Assembly (NCBI GenBank): GCA_022774505.1
Contig: JALFLW010000067.1
Coordinates: forward strand, 1-64,000
Length of the DNA: 64,000 nt
DNA from: Lachnospiraceae bacterium
GTDB taxonomy: Bacteria; Bacillota; Clostridia; Lachnospirales; Lachnospiraceae
Direction of reading: 5' to 3'
Part shown: piece by piece, positions 17,394 through 26,352 of the stretch
How the letters are laid out: the number at the start of each line of letters is the position of its first letter
How positions within the stretch are numbered: the stretch's first letter is position 1
The notes under the pieces: generated by a model
What the model was told of the DNA's origin: nothing
Seen by the model: only the letters and a program-made list of their open reading frames with translations
The model's database searches: none
Made by a program: the position numbers and the translations under genes

Positions 17394-19529
17394 ATGGACT
17401 TAAACGTACAGTTTTACAAGATGTCAAAGCAGATGAAAACACAGTTGTATCTGGATAATCTGACGACGATATTTAATCCGCAGGCATTATTTGCAGATGG
17501 AACAGAATTTTATCGCTGTCCGTCTGAGCCGGATCCCTATGATCGGGTGAGACTGCGTCTGAGATGTGCCAGGGAGAATCTGGATTCTGTAATTCTGGTA
17601 TTTAATGACCGGCGTATTGAGATGGAAAAACTGTACAACGACCGTCTGTTTGATTATTATGAGACTTTTGTACAACTGGGGACAGAACAGGTATTTTACT
17701 ATTTTGAGATCCATTGCGGGCAGATGGTATGTTATTACAATAATGTAGGTCTTTGTAATTCCGTGGAGGAGTATTACAATTTTACCATGACACCGGGCTT
17801 TCATACGCCGGACTGGGCTAAGGGTGCGGTTTTTTATCAGATCTATGTGGATCGTTTCTTTAATGGAGACCACAGTAATGATGTAGAGGATGATGAATAT
17901 ATCTATATCGGTGAAGGCACCAGCAAGGTAACTGACTGGAATAAATATCCGGCAGCTATGGGTGTCCGGGAATTTTATGGAGGAGACATTTCAGGTGTCA
18001 TGCAGAAGCTGGACTATCTGCAGGATCTGGGAGTGGAGGTAATCTATCTTAATCCGATATTTGTCTCTCCGTCCAATCACAAATATGATATTCAGGACTA
18101 TGATTATGTTGATCCTCATTTTGGCAGGATCGTCAAGGATGAGGGAGAGCTTCTTCAAAAGGATGAGCATGGAAACTGGAAAGCAGATCCTAATTATCCG
18201 AATAAAGCAGCATCCCGTTATATCTGCAGAGTTACGGATAAGGAGAATCTGGAAGCAAGTAATCAGCTTTTTGCAGAATTTGTGGAGGAAGTACACCGCA
18301 GAGGGATGAAGGTCATTCTGGATGGTGTTTTCAATCACTGTGGTTCTTTTAATAAGTGGCTGGATCGGGAATGTATCTACGAAAATGCTCCGGGATATGA
18401 AAAAGGAGCTTTTGTGGCGGAGGATAGTCCTTATAATACGTTTTTTAAGTTCAGGGAAAGACAGTGGCCGTATAATCCGCACTATGACGGATGGTGGGGA
18501 CACGATACGCTGCCAAAGCTTAATTATGAGGAGTCTCCTGCCTTGTTTGAGTATATCATGCGTGTCGGGCGTAAATGGGTTTCCCCTCCGTATAATGTGG
18601 ATGGATGGAGACTTGATGTTGCGGCGGATCTTGGACAATCAGGCGAATATAATCATTATTTCTGGAAAGAATTTCGAAAAAATGTTAAGGAAGCAAATCC
18701 GAATGCTATTATTCTCGCAGAGCATTATGGGGATCCTACGGAATGGCTCAAGGGAGATGAGTGGGATACGGTTATGAACTACGATGCTTTCATGGAGCCG
18801 TTGACCTGGTTTCTTACAGGCGTGGAGAAGCATAGTGACGAATACAGGCAGGATCAGTTGGGAAATCCGGATTCATTTTTTGGCTCTATGCGTCATTTCA
18901 TGACACGTTTCCATACACAGTCTCTTCAGGTGGCTATGAATGAATTGTCCAATCATGATCATTCCAGGTTTCTGACGAGAACCAACCGAAAGGTAGGAAG
19001 GACAGCGTATATGGGTCCGGAGGCAGCGAATGAAGGGGTTGATAAAGCTGTTTTGAGACTTGCAGTAATGATACAGATGACATGGCCCGGAGCACCTACG
19101 ATCTATTATGGTGATGAGGCAGGTCTGTGCGGCTGGACGGATCCGGATAACCGCAGGGCTTATCCGTGGGGAAGAGAGGATCAGGAACTGATAGAGTATC
19201 ATAGGGAGATCATAAGGATCCATAAGGATTACAAGGCGATGAAGACAGGGTCTATACTATTTCTTCATGGGCAGTATCAGTTTATAAGCTATGGCCGCTT
19301 TGACGAGAAGGATAAGATCGTGGTGGCGATCAACAATGGAGATGAGCAGGTAGCTGTCGATCTGCCGGTATGGCGTTTAGGCATGCTGGAGGGAAATCGG
19401 ATGGCGAGACTGATCAATACCGGCAGAGAGGGATATTCTTTGGAGACAGCTATGTATAATGTGGAAAATGGAATCCTGCATTTGATCTGTCCTCCAAAAT
19501 ACGGTGTAGTGATCAAAAATCTGTCTTAA
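17394..19529 (+). CDS. GH13 alpha-amylase family enzyme (neopullulanase/maltodextrinase-like)
   Basis: The protein has 711 aa and no signal peptide, so it is a cytoplasmic maltodextrin hydrolase. An N-terminal beta domain (~1-130, CBM34-like position) precedes the (beta/alpha)8 barrel. Conserved GH13 regions are visible: DGVFNHCG, GWRLDVAAD with the nucleophile Asp, ILAEHYGD with the acid Glu, and LSNHDHSR with the transition-state Asp. GAPTIYYGDEAG and a C-terminal beta domain complete it. The specificity (cyclodextrin, pullulan or maltodextrin) is not decided by these motifs. It would complement the glycogen phosphorylase encoded 9 kb downstream in alpha-glucan use. Confidence 0.9.
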   Translation: MDLNVQFYKMSKQMKTQLYLDNLTTIFNPQALFADGTEFYRCPSEPDPYDRVRLRLRCARENLDSVILVFNDRRIEMEKLYNDRLFDYYETFVQLGTEQVFYYFEIHCGQMVCYYNNVGLCNSVEEYYNFTMTPGFHTPDWAKGAVFYQIYVDRFFNGDHSNDVEDDEYIYIGEGTSKVTDWNKYPAAMGVREFYGGDISGVMQKLDYLQDLGVEVIYLNPIFVSPSNHKYDIQDYDYVDPHFGRIVKDEGELLQKDEHGNWKADPNYPNKAASRYICRVTDKENLEASNQLFAEFVEEVHRRGMKVILDGVFNHCGSFNKWLDRECIYENAPGYEKGAFVAEDSPYNTFFKFRERQWPYNPHYDGWWGHDTLPKLNYEESPALFEYIMRVGRKWVSPPYNVDGWRLDVAADLGQSGEYNHYFWKEFRKNVKEANPNAIILAEHYGDPTEWLKGDEWDTVMNYDAFMEPLTWFLTGVEKHSDEYRQDQLGNPDSFFGSMRHFMTRFHTQSLQVAMNELSNHDHSRFLTRTNRKVGRTAYMGPEAANEGVDKAVLRLAVMIQMTWPGAPTIYYGDEAGLCGWTDPDNRRAYPWGREDQELIEYHREIIRIHKDYKAMKTGSILFLHGQYQFISYGRFDEKDKIVVAINNGDEQVAVDLPVWRLGMLEGNRMARLINTGREGYSLETAMYNVENGILHLICPPKYGVVIKNLS

Positions 19530-19583
19530 ATGTGAATCAGAAAAACAGCTTTTACCCGGTAAGGGCGATAGAAAGGACGAAAG

Positions 19584-20786
19584 ATGGGAAAACTGCGGGA
19601 ATGGATGCATGGCAAGGGCAGACCGGTTGTGATAGCGGTGATGATCATATTGGCATTGTGGATCATTGTGGATTATTATCGGTCGAATCATGATGAGCCT
19701 GACAAAGAAAAAGCACCGGCAGTGATATCGGAGCAGAAAGAGCCGGCTGCAACAGAGCCGGCTGTGACAGATCCGGATATTGTTACTACGAAGGAAGATG
19801 CAGGGATTGCAGGAAAGTCATCCGGACCGGAAAATGGAGATATTACCATTGGTTTTACCGGAGATATTAACTTTGATGAAACCTGGAGCGTGATGAAGCA
19901 TATGCGCCGCAAAGGAAAGGGAATTGCCGGCTGTATTGATCCACGTCTTATTAAAAAGATGCGGGGATATGACTATATGGTGGTGAATAATGAATTTTCT
20001 ATCAGTGACCGTGGTAAGCCTATGGCAGGAAAAGCCTATACATTCCGGTCTCCGCGGAGAAATGTGAAGCTTCTGAAGCAGCTGGGTGTAGATGCGGTAT
20101 CCCTGGCGAATAATCACGTATACGATTATGGAAAACAGGCGTTTCTGGATACAATGTCCACTTTGGAAAAAAATGGAATAAAATATACAGGTGGCGGAAA
20201 AAATAGCAGTGAGGCAAGAAAACCGGTATATTTTCAATGCAAAGGAAAGACAATCGCAGTTATTGCTGCTACCAGGGCTGAAAAATATGTTCTGACGCCC
20301 GCAGCAGGGAAAAACTCGCCGGGGGTATTTCGGACATATGATGATACGCAGTATTGCCGGGCAATCAAAAAAGCCAAAAAGAAAGCAGATGTGGTCATTG
20401 CCTTTGTCCACTGGGGGACAGAATACAGTACAAAGCTGGAGGATGCACAGAAGACTCAGGCAAAGGATTATATCAACGCAGGGGCGGATGTAATAGTTGG
20501 GGCTCATACGCATTGTCTTCAAGGGGTAGGCTCCTATAAAGGAAAACCGATCTTTTATAGTCTGGGAAATTATTGGTTTAACGAAAAGACATTATATACG
20601 ACACTGCTTCAGCTCACGATCAAAGAGAATGGAAAGATCCGGGCAAGGATGATTCCGTGCAGGCAGTCAGGCAAGGAAACTCACATGCTGACCAAGAAAA
20701 AGAAAGTGAGAAAATTTGTCAATTACGTCAATGGAATTTCGGTAAATGCGAGGATTGGAGCAAAAGGAATCCTGCATGTCAGATAA
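19584..20786 (+). CDS. CapA-family (PGA_cap) membrane-anchored metallophosphatase-like protein
   Basis: The protein has 400 aa. An N-terminal membrane anchor (about residues 13-31) is followed by a Pro/Ala/Glu/Thr-rich linker and a PGA_cap domain with GFTGDINFD, VVNNEFSI, SLANNHVYDYG, FVHWGTEYS and GAHTHCLQG. These correspond to the metallophosphoesterase-like metal-binding motifs of CapA (poly-gamma-glutamate capsule) proteins. No capB or capC gene is nearby, so a role in polyglutamate synthesis is not supported; CapA-like proteins without capBC are common in Clostridia and mostly uncharacterised. Confidence 0.85.
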   Translation: MGKLREWMHGKGRPVVIAVMIILALWIIVDYYRSNHDEPDKEKAPAVISEQKEPAATEPAVTDPDIVTTKEDAGIAGKSSGPENGDITIGFTGDINFDETWSVMKHMRRKGKGIAGCIDPRLIKKMRGYDYMVVNNEFSISDRGKPMAGKAYTFRSPRRNVKLLKQLGVDAVSLANNHVYDYGKQAFLDTMSTLEKNGIKYTGGGKNSSEARKPVYFQCKGKTIAVIAATRAEKYVLTPAAGKNSPGVFRTYDDTQYCRAIKKAKKKADVVIAFVHWGTEYSTKLEDAQKTQAKDYINAGADVIVGAHTHCLQGVGSYKGKPIFYSLGNYWFNEKTLYTTLLQLTIKENGKIRARMIPCRQSGKETHMLTKKKKVRKFVNYVNGISVNARIGAKGILHVR

Positions 20787-20811
20787 ATGGCGTAAATGAA
20801 ACTGGCAGCGG

Positions 20812-20839
20812 TTGACAATAATAGGGAAATGAGTATAAT
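20812..20839 (+). promoter_or_regulatory. Strong promoter for nifS-nifU
   Basis: TTGACA (20812-20817) and TATAAT (20834-20839), both consensus, are separated by 16 bp. The ~95-nt leader contains a small CCTGT/ACAGG hairpin before the RBS. Confidence 0.8.
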
Positions 20840-20940
20840 TACAGACAGCCCATAGAGTTAGTAGGAAATATGGACGCATCTATATTTCAAATACATACCT
20901 GTACCTGAGGGACAGGTGATAGAAAGGCAGTGGTATCACT

Positions 20941-22128
20941 ATGAGTAAATTGATTTATTTGGATAATGCAGCGACGACATCCGTCAGACCGGAAGTGTTT
21001 GATGCGATGAAACCATATTATTTGGAAAATTACAGTAATCCCTCCAGTGTTTATAGTTTTGCGGGAGAGGCCAAAAAGGCTATGGAGGATGCGAGAAAGG
21101 TTATCGCAGATTCTTTGGGAGCAGCTACATCAGAGATTTATTTTACCGGTGGCGGCAGCGAGTCTGATAACTGGGTCCTGAAGGGTGTTGCAGAGGGGTA
21201 CCAGTCAAAGGGAAAGCATATTATCACCTCCAAGATTGAGCATCATGCCATTCTTCATACATGTGAATATCTGGAAAAACACGGATATGAAGTGACATAT
21301 CTTGACGTAGACGAGAATGGTCTTGTATCACCGGAGGAGGTTGAAAAAGCCATCCGTCCGGATACGATATTGATTAGTATTATGTTTGCAAATAATGAGA
21401 TCGGTACGATCGAACCGATCAGCGAGATCGGAAAGATTGCTCATGAGCATGGCGTATTATTCCATACAGATGCTGTACAGGCATATGCACATGTGCCGAT
21501 CAATGTGCAGGAGATGAATATTGATATGCTCAGTGCCAGTGGTCATAAATTCCACGGACCTAAGGGGATCGGCTTTTTGTATATGAGCAACAAGGTAAAG
21601 ATCGGTCCGCTGATCCATGGTGGTTCTCAGGAACGTTCCCGCCGTGCAGGTACTCATAATGTGCCGGGTATTGTGGGAATGGCAAAGGCAGCACAGCTGG
21701 CACATGCAACGATGGATGAAACAATTGCAAAAGAGACAGCTCTCAGGGATCATCTGATCGAGAGACTTGAAAAGGAAATTCCGTATTGCCGTCTGAATGG
21801 AGATCGGACAAAACGTCTTCCGAACAATGTAAACTTCTGTTTCCGTTTTATTGAGGGAGAGTCACTTCTGATCCTTCTCGACCAGAATGGAATCTGTGCA
21901 TCAAGTGGATCGGCATGTACGTCCGGTTCTTTGGATCCGTCTCATGTCCTTTTGGCGATCGGACTGCCACATGAGATTGCACACGGATCACTCAGATTGA
22001 CACTTTCTGAGGACAATACCATGGAGGAGATGGATTTTGTAGCAGATCAGGCGAAAAAAATCGTGGAAAGACTGCGCAGCATGTCTCCGTTGTATGATGA
22101 TTTCGTAAAACAGCAGAAGGAAAAATAA
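20941..22128 (+). CDS. nifS: Cysteine desulfurase
   Basis: The protein has 395 aa and is PLP-dependent; it removes sulfur from cysteine as an enzyme-bound persulfide for Fe-S clusters and thiolated tRNA. The PLP lysine is in SGHKFHGPKG (about residue 204) and the active-site Cys in SSGSACTSGSLDPSHVL (about 326). The compact SSGSACTSG loop places it with group I (NifS/IscS) rather than SufS. It is followed by the scaffold gene and then mnmA, a sulfur-relay gene set common in Firmicutes. Confidence 0.95.
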   Translation: MSKLIYLDNAATTSVRPEVFDAMKPYYLENYSNPSSVYSFAGEAKKAMEDARKVIADSLGAATSEIYFTGGGSESDNWVLKGVAEGYQSKGKHIITSKIEHHAILHTCEYLEKHGYEVTYLDVDENGLVSPEEVEKAIRPDTILISIMFANNEIGTIEPISEIGKIAHEHGVLFHTDAVQAYAHVPINVQEMNIDMLSASGHKFHGPKGIGFLYMSNKVKIGPLIHGGSQERSRRAGTHNVPGIVGMAKAAQLAHATMDETIAKETALRDHLIERLEKEIPYCRLNGDRTKRLPNNVNFCFRFIEGESLLILLDQNGICASSGSACTSGSLDPSHVLLAIGLPHEIAHGSLRLTLSEDNTMEEMDFVADQAKKIVERLRSMSPLYDDFVKQQKEK

Positions 22129-22167
22129 CAAAAACGATCGATCAGACAAAAGAAAGGAAGATTATCG

Positions 22168-22596
22168 ATGAATTATAGTGAAAAAGTAATGGATCATTTC
22201 AATAATCCGAGAAATGTAGGAGAAATCGAGAATGCAAGTGGCGTAGGTACCGTCGGAAATGCAAAGTGCGGTGATATCATGCGTATTTATCTGGATATTG
22301 ACGAGGATACAAAAATAGTTAAGGACTGCAAATTTAAGACTTTTGGCTGCGGAGCGGCAGTTGCAACAAGCAGTATGGCAACAGAGCTTGTAAAGGGGAA
22401 AACAATCTACGAAGCTCTGGAAGTAACCAACAAAGCTGTTATGGAAGCACTGGATGGACTTCCGCCGGTGAAGGTTCACTGTTCTCTGTTGGCAGAGGAA
22501 GCAATTCATGCGGCACTTTGGGATTATGCAGAAAAAAATCATATTACGATCGAGGGGCTCAAGAAACCAAAGACAGACATTTCTGATGAGGAGTAA
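22168..22596 (+). CDS. nifU: Fe-S cluster assembly scaffold (IscU/NifU N-terminal type)
   Basis: The protein has 142 aa. It is a U-type scaffold on which Fe-S clusters are assembled from NifS-derived sulfur. It has the three conserved ligand cysteines in GNAKCGD, FKTFGCGAA and VHCSLLAEEA, with the partner Asp in the first motif. It is the NifU N-domain only, without the C-terminal Nfu domain. It follows nifS by 39 bp and precedes a terminator. Confidence 0.93.
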   Translation: MNYSEKVMDHFNNPRNVGEIENASGVGTVGNAKCGDIMRIYLDIDEDTKIVKDCKFKTFGCGAAVATSSMATELVKGKTIYEALEVTNKAVMEALDGLPPVKVHCSLLAEEAIHAALWDYAEKNHITIEGLKKPKTDISDEE

Positions 22597-22615
22597 TGTC
22601 GTGTAATAAAAATGG

Positions 22616-22648
22616 AAACCGGACAGGCATTGGATCTGTCCGGTTTTT
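22616..22648 (+). terminator. Terminator after nifU
   Basis: AAACCGGACAG pairs with CTGTCCGGTTT around a 9-nt loop, then a T-run. Confidence 0.9.
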
Positions 22649-22650
22649 CG

Positions 22651-22682
22651 GTATATAGGAAAGTGCTTGGGATGCAGAGAAG
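22651..22682 (+). repeat. Degenerate remnant of the dispersed repeat family
   Basis: The sequence from GTATATAGGAAAGTGC onward matches, with a few changes, the conserved head of the elements at 42801, 50527, 50597 and 63818. It lacks their distal hairpins. Like them, it sits directly behind a terminator. Confidence 0.45.
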
Positions 22683-22705
22683 CTCATGGTATCTTAAAAA
22701 TTTTC

Positions 22706-22734
22706 TTGTAGAATGTAGGAATAGACAGTATACT
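22706..22734 (+). promoter_or_regulatory. Candidate promoter for mnmA
   Basis: TTGTAG (22706-22711) and TATACT (22729-22734) are separated by 17 bp, about 42 bp before the mnmA start. Confidence 0.6.
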
Positions 22735-22775
22735 TGAGATATTAAAACAATTATTTTTCGGAAGTGAGGAAAGAC

Positions 22776-23864
22776 GTGGCTGAGAATAATAAAAAGACGG
22801 TTGTTGTGGGTATGTCGGGAGGAGTTGATTCTTCCGTTGCCGCATATTTATTAAAAGAGCAGGGGTATCATGTGATCGGTGCCACGATGCAGATATGGCA
22901 GCAGGAGGACCGATGCAGTATTGAAAAAGAAGGAGGATGCTGTGGCTGGAGTGCCGTGGAGGATGCCAGAAGAGTGGCGCATATGCTGGATATTCCGTAT
23001 TATGTGATGAATTTTCGGGATGAATTTCAGGAAAAAGTTATTGATTATTTTGTTGAAGAGTACCGGTGTGGCAGGACTCCGAATCCATGCATTGCATGTA
23101 ACAGATATGTGAAATGGGAATCGCTTCTTAGAAGGAGTATGGAGATTGGAGCAGATTATATTGCTACAGGACACTATGCCAGGATCGTAACCTGTGAAAA
23201 TGGCAGATATGCCATTGCTCCGTCGGTGACTGCACAGAAGGATCAAAGCTATGCACTATACAATCTGACACAGCATCAGCTTGCGCATACGCTGATGCCG
23301 GTGGGGGATTATACAAAACCTCAGGTGCGCCGGATCGCTGCAAAAATCGGAATGGAGGTGGCAAATAAGCCGGATAGTCAGGAAATCTGTTTTGTGCCGG
23401 ATCAGGACTATGCCGGATTTATAGAGAGGGAGACAGGAGAAAAAGAACAGCCGGGTAATTTTGTCACAGCGGATGGAAAGGTACTCGGGCTGCATAAGGG
23501 GATTTCTCATTATACGGTGGGACAGCGAAAGGGATTAAATCTCGCTATGGGGCATCCCGTATTTGTGACTCAGATACGACCGGATACAAGAGAGGTTGTG
23601 ATCGGGGAAGCGGAGGATGTATTTACGGACAGACTGATAGCAGACAGGATCAACTATATGGCAGCAGATCATTTTGAACCGGGACAGAAAATGATAGCAA
23701 AAATACGATATTCCCATAAGGGAGCGGAATGTATTATTGAAGAATGTGAGGGAGATCACATTTCCCTGCGTTTTATAGAGCCGGTTCGTGCAGTGACACC
23801 GGGACAGGCAGTTGTATTTTATGAAGATGGGGTAGTATTGGGTGGAGGAACGATCTGTTCCTGA
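22776..23864 (+). CDS. mnmA: tRNA-specific 2-thiouridylase
   Basis: The protein has 362 aa. It thiolates U34 of tRNA-Lys/Glu/Gln using sulfur relayed from a cysteine desulfurase, such as the NifS encoded upstream. The PP-loop is GMSGGVDSS near the N-terminus; the catalytic cysteines lie in PNPCIACNRYVKW and SQEICFVPD, and the tRNA-contact region in GHYARI. GTG 22776 is preferred because GAGG lies 5 nt upstream; a GTG four codons earlier overlaps the RBS. It has its own promoter after the nifU terminator. Confidence 0.95.
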   Translation: MAENNKKTVVVGMSGGVDSSVAAYLLKEQGYHVIGATMQIWQQEDRCSIEKEGGCCGWSAVEDARRVAHMLDIPYYVMNFRDEFQEKVIDYFVEEYRCGRTPNPCIACNRYVKWESLLRRSMEIGADYIATGHYARIVTCENGRYAIAPSVTAQKDQSYALYNLTQHQLAHTLMPVGDYTKPQVRRIAAKIGMEVANKPDSQEICFVPDQDYAGFIERETGEKEQPGNFVTADGKVLGLHKGISHYTVGQRKGLNLAMGHPVFVTQIRPDTREVVIGEAEDVFTDRLIADRINYMAADHFEPGQKMIAKIRYSHKGAECIIEECEGDHISLRFIEPVRAVTPGQAVVFYEDGVVLGGGTICS

Positions 23865-23927
23865 TACAGCAGATGCATTATTCTCCGGAAAAGGAAATGG
23901 AGAAGGTGCATTGAGAAAGGACAAAAA

Positions 23928-25130
23928 ATGAGAAGATATTTAAAGAAACAGAAAAATTACAGGCTTGTATGGGGGATTGCGGCAGCGGTAGTTTTGATGG
24001 GGAGTGCAAATGCAGCAAAAGCATCTGCAGCGGAAAATTCCATGCAGAAATCCGTGCAAAAGGTAGAAAAGGCCTGGCAGGAGGCTGGAAGCACGAAGAC
24101 TGTTAAAACGGTCCGTGTGACCATAAAGACTTCAAAGAAGAAAATGTGGGCGGATACATCATCTTTTACAAATATGTTGAGCAGACAGATGTATGGAAAT
24201 GCATATGTTTCTTCGAAGTGGCAGGGAATGGAGACAGAGTTTATCAATCTGGGCATGCACAAGATGAAGAAAAAAGAAAAGTCCTACCGGGACGAAATTA
24301 CCGGCATAAAGATCAAAATAAAATATAGCGGAAAAAAGCTGACATATATTTTACGCATCAATGGAAAAGATAAAGATACCAAGGAGACTTATCAGGATAT
24401 TGAGGCAAATAAATATTGTGCGGCTGAAATTCAAAATGCTACAAAGAACATGGATCAATATGACAGGGCATGGTATGTAAACCAGTGGGTGCAGGGACAT
24501 GCTAATTTTGAAGAAGGATATACACCGGGCTGGGTAGTTTTGAAAAAGAGAAAAGCAAAGGGCGTGTGCTATGATCTGGCATATTTCTATGAAAAAGCAG
24601 CATGCTATGCAGGGATCAAGCATTACGGACGTGTTTCAAACAGCGGACATACCTGGAATGTGGTAAAGATCGATGGAAAGATTTATTATATCGACATAGA
24701 ACATTCCAGAAGTGCCGTGAGATTATATTACAGCTCCATGGCCGGACTGGTGGACTATCTGAATAATGATGCAGCAGGAACAGAGAAAGCGGCAATGGAA
24801 AAAAATGTAGAAGAAGGTTATTTTAAAAAGGCGATGATCACCGTGAAAGAGGGGTATGCGGACGAACTATGGCAAAAGGTTCAGACGGCAAAGGCGTCCA
24901 TGACAGAGCAGGAGTGGAAAGAGAAGATTGATGGTTATTGGAAATCAGAAGACAGTGTGTTTGCTGCCTATGAGATCCAAAGAGAAACGATGTTCAGTGA
25001 GCCGTGGGAGGTGGGCTTTGCACGTTTTGGGCTGCAGACTTTGAAACAGGCCACAGATTACAGCTGCTATTATTCCTTTGCCGAGTATGATAAACCTTCC
25101 AAGTGGTTATATGCATGGATCCTGAAATAG
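23928..25130 (+). CDS. Secreted transglutaminase-like (papain-fold) protein
   Basis: The protein has 400 aa and a Sec signal peptide (hydrophobic core ~15-30; likely cleavage after KASA). A transglutaminase-like core is visible around residues 200-265: Cys in KGVCYDLAYFYEKA, His in NSGHTWNVV and Asp in YYIDIEHS, the order and spacing of a Cys-His-Asp triad. Such extracellular domains act as peptidases or amidases on wall or protein substrates. The N-terminal ~170 residues match nothing recognised. It is monocistronic, with a 64-bp gap after mnmA. Confidence 0.75.
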   Translation: MRRYLKKQKNYRLVWGIAAAVVLMGSANAAKASAAENSMQKSVQKVEKAWQEAGSTKTVKTVRVTIKTSKKKMWADTSSFTNMLSRQMYGNAYVSSKWQGMETEFINLGMHKMKKKEKSYRDEITGIKIKIKYSGKKLTYILRINGKDKDTKETYQDIEANKYCAAEIQNATKNMDQYDRAWYVNQWVQGHANFEEGYTPGWVVLKKRKAKGVCYDLAYFYEKAACYAGIKHYGRVSNSGHTWNVVKIDGKIYYIDIEHSRSAVRLYYSSMAGLVDYLNNDAAGTEKAAMEKNVEEGYFKKAMITVKEGYADELWQKVQTAKASMTEQEWKEKIDGYWKSEDSVFAAYEIQRETMFSEPWEVGFARFGLQTLKQATDYSCYYSFAEYDKPSKWLYAWILK

Positions 25131-25167
25131 TCATTCCGGACAGTACTCTGTTTTTGGTGAAAAAGAG

Positions 25168-25363
25168 TAATTTACTAAGACTTCCCACATCCAAAATTAA
25201 TGTATACCCATAATATATCTTATGTCCTGAAGGATAAATATGCATTTTGCCTTAGAAAACAAATTAATCCGTGAACTGTGACTAAAAAAATTGTCTTGTC
25301 ACTTACGGATTTCGAAAAGACGAATTGCTTCCCATTATTGGTATGGGAAGTCTTAGTAATTTA
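25168..25363. repeat. 196-bp noncoding segment bounded by 20-bp inverted repeats
   Basis: Arms 25168-25187 and 25344-25363 are inverted copies with one mismatch (core ACTAAGACTTCCCA / TGGGAAGTCTTAGT). The right arm can alternatively pair locally: CTTCCCAT at about 25328-25335 with ATGGGAAG at 25343-25350. No ORF with an RBS lies inside. It occupies most of the 356-bp gap before the metallopeptidase gene. It may be a MITE-like remnant or a structured leader; no flanking duplication is obvious. Confidence 0.5.
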
Positions 25364-25486
25364 TATTATTTTTAGAAAGAATTATAAATTGTTTCTTGTT
25401 TTTGGGGGAACAATATGTTAGGTTATATTTCAAACTAAAACTTTCCATATCAGTTTTGAAAATGGGAGATAAAGGAGGAGTGGCTT

Positions 25487-26197
25487 ATGCCAATAGGAAT
25501 GGGTTACGGATACTATTGGGATCCGACATATATACTGGTGATCATAGGTGCGTTGATCTGTATGATCGCATCAGCAAATGTAAATGGTACCTATAGGAAA
25601 TATAATCGCGTGAGAAACAGCAGAAATATGACAGGAGCACAGGTGGCGGCACAGATCCTGCAGGAGGCGGGACTTAGTAATATCCGCATTGAGCATATCC
25701 GTGGCGATCTGACAGATCATTATGATCCATCAGCGAAGGTTCTGCGTTTGTCTGATAGTGTTTATGGATCGACTTCCATTGCGGCAGCAGGGGTGGCTGC
25801 TCATGAGTGTGGTCATGCGATCCAGGATAAGGTGAACTATATACCGATACGTTTGAGAAATGCAATTGTGCCGGTAGTCAATCTGGGATCAAAATTATCC
25901 TGGCCGGTGATCATTCTTGGACTGATCCTTGGCAGGGCCGGGCTTCTTCAGATCGGTATTATCTTATTTGGTCTTACACTGTTGTTTCAGGTCGTTACTT
26001 TGCCGGTAGAATTTAATGCATCCGGCCGGGCATTGCATATTCTGGATCAACGTGGTATACTTGGTCATGAGGAGATGCGTGGAGCCAGAAAGGTACTTGG
26101 TGCAGCTGCCATGACATATGTTACGGCGACGATTTCTACACTGCTTCAGTTATTGCGTCTCGTACTCCTTTTTGGAAACAGATCTAATAACGATTAA
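25487..26197 (+). CDS. Membrane zinc metallopeptidase (YugP family)
   Basis: The protein has 236 aa and RBS AAAGGAGGAG. It has an N-terminal TM (~10-28), the zincin motif AAHECGHAIQ (HExxH-type, about residues 104-113) and hydrophobic segments at ~132-180 and ~205-228, as in Zn_peptidase_2 (PF04298) proteins. It probably cleaves substrates at the membrane; substrates of this family are not established. It is a single gene followed by a terminator. Confidence 0.88.
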   Translation: MPIGMGYGYYWDPTYILVIIGALICMIASANVNGTYRKYNRVRNSRNMTGAQVAAQILQEAGLSNIRIEHIRGDLTDHYDPSAKVLRLSDSVYGSTSIAAAGVAAHECGHAIQDKVNYIPIRLRNAIVPVVNLGSKLSWPVIILGLILGRAGLLQIGIILFGLTLLFQVVTLPVEFNASGRALHILDQRGILGHEEMRGARKVLGAAAMTYVTATISTLLQLLRLVLLFGNRSNND

Positions 26198-26232
26198 TAA
26201 AATATTGATTCAATAGGTTTAATTATAGAAAA

Positions 26233-26270
26233 AATGTACAAACTCAAAAAAGTTTGTGCATTTTTTTGTA
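26233..26270 (+). terminator. Terminator after YugP-like gene
   Basis: ACAAACT pairs with AGTTTGT around CAAAAA, followed by a T7 tract. Confidence 0.75.
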
Positions 26271-26352
26271 TAATGTTGTACAATAAAAAAGCAGACGGTG
26301 AAAGCCGTTAATTTATATCATCAATAATTTTTTTGGAAAGGATGGAGATGGA

